From contig NZ_BONI01000073.1 of the NCBI RefSeq assembly GCF_016862635.1, positions 1 to 48,345 of the forward strand: 48,345 nt of DNA. Direction: 5' to 3'. The notes beneath the pieces are model-generated. The model was not told the DNA's origin, did no database searches, and saw nothing but the letters and a program-made list of their open reading frames with translations. The stretch comes from Catellatospora coxensis (lineage in GTDB: Bacteria; Actinomycetota; Actinomycetes; Mycobacteriales; Micromonosporaceae). This document shows, piece by piece, positions 48,303 through 48,345 of the stretch; positions within the stretch are counted from its first letter, which is position 1; every line of letters starts with the position of its first letter. The position numbers were made by a program, and so were the translations under genes.

Positions 48303-48345
48303 AAAGACGTGCGGCCTCAGAGAGTCTCTGAGGCCGCACGTCTTT
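48303..48345 (+). terminator. Perfect 21-bp hairpin at the window edge
   Basis: The arm at 48303-48323 (AAAGACGTGCGGCCTCAGAG, then A) is exactly complementary to 48325-48345 around a single central base. It ends in TCTTT at the last base of the window and is 58 bases after the carbonic anhydrase stop; it may extend beyond the window. Confidence 0.75.

Overview
The window is 48.3 kb of very GC-rich DNA with high-GC codon bias, frequent GTG and TTG starts, tightly coupled genes (ATGA/GTGA overlaps), a LAL-type LuxR regulator, a SigE-type sigma factor, a class II HelD-like protein and an NlpC/SLT-like actinobacterial exoprotein. This points to a filamentous actinobacterium. A Micromonosporaceae-type host is my inference, based on gene style and dispersed hairpins, and is not proven. 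No rRNA, tRNA, CRISPR array, transposase or phage gene was found.

Layout. 0-5.8 kb: a GNAT acetyltransferase, a candidate free-standing structured RNA (about 757-960), a secreted/membrane hypothetical, a polytopic membrane protein, a secreted seven-repeat RCC1 propeller, DUF1851 and DUF309 proteins, and a small membrane protein that keeps only the tail of a cyclophilin. 5.9-11.2 kb: an alpha-oxoamine synthase gene coupled through a mini-ORF to a membrane GGDEF-EAL cyclic-di-GMP enzyme, with a divergent secreted protein behind a structured leader. 11.4-13.2 kb: a sodium:solute symporter and its DUF3311 partner.

13.4-35.9 kb is a catabolic island with two regulatory modules. Module 1 holds a two-subunit acyl-CoA dehydrogenase, a complete branched-chain-type ABC importer (livGFHM-K), a thiolase, a short-chain dehydrogenase and a TetR gene; five 15-bp operator-like sites of the type TGCACTCGCAGTGCA sit at the promoters of all five units, including tetR. 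Module 2 holds ALDH-ADH (minus strand), a second TetR gene and an acyl-CoA dehydrogenase-FabG-acyl-CoA dehydrogenase-MaoC-like-FadD operon; two 19-bp AAACT-N9-AGTTT sites mark it. A large LAL regulator lies between the modules. Read together, the genes suggest import of an unknown substrate, oxidation alcohol to aldehyde to acid, CoA activation and beta-oxidation. The only hydratase-like protein lacks the usual MaoC active-site motif.

36-48.3 kb: a sigma factor and putative anti-sigma protein coupled by a mini-ORF, HAD phosphatase, DinB-like protein, SDR, FAD monooxygenase, secreted alpha-amylase with two CBM20 domains behind LacI-like operator palindromes, HelD-like helicase, DedA protein and beta-carbonic anhydrase.

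Three repeat systems run through the window: seven copies of a GAAGGGCACCTTC hairpin with a variable, compensating inner stem and an orientation that follows the upstream gene; two copies of a GATCATG element; and three mini-ORFs of the MSERSER type wedged by double ATGA overlaps between coupled genes.
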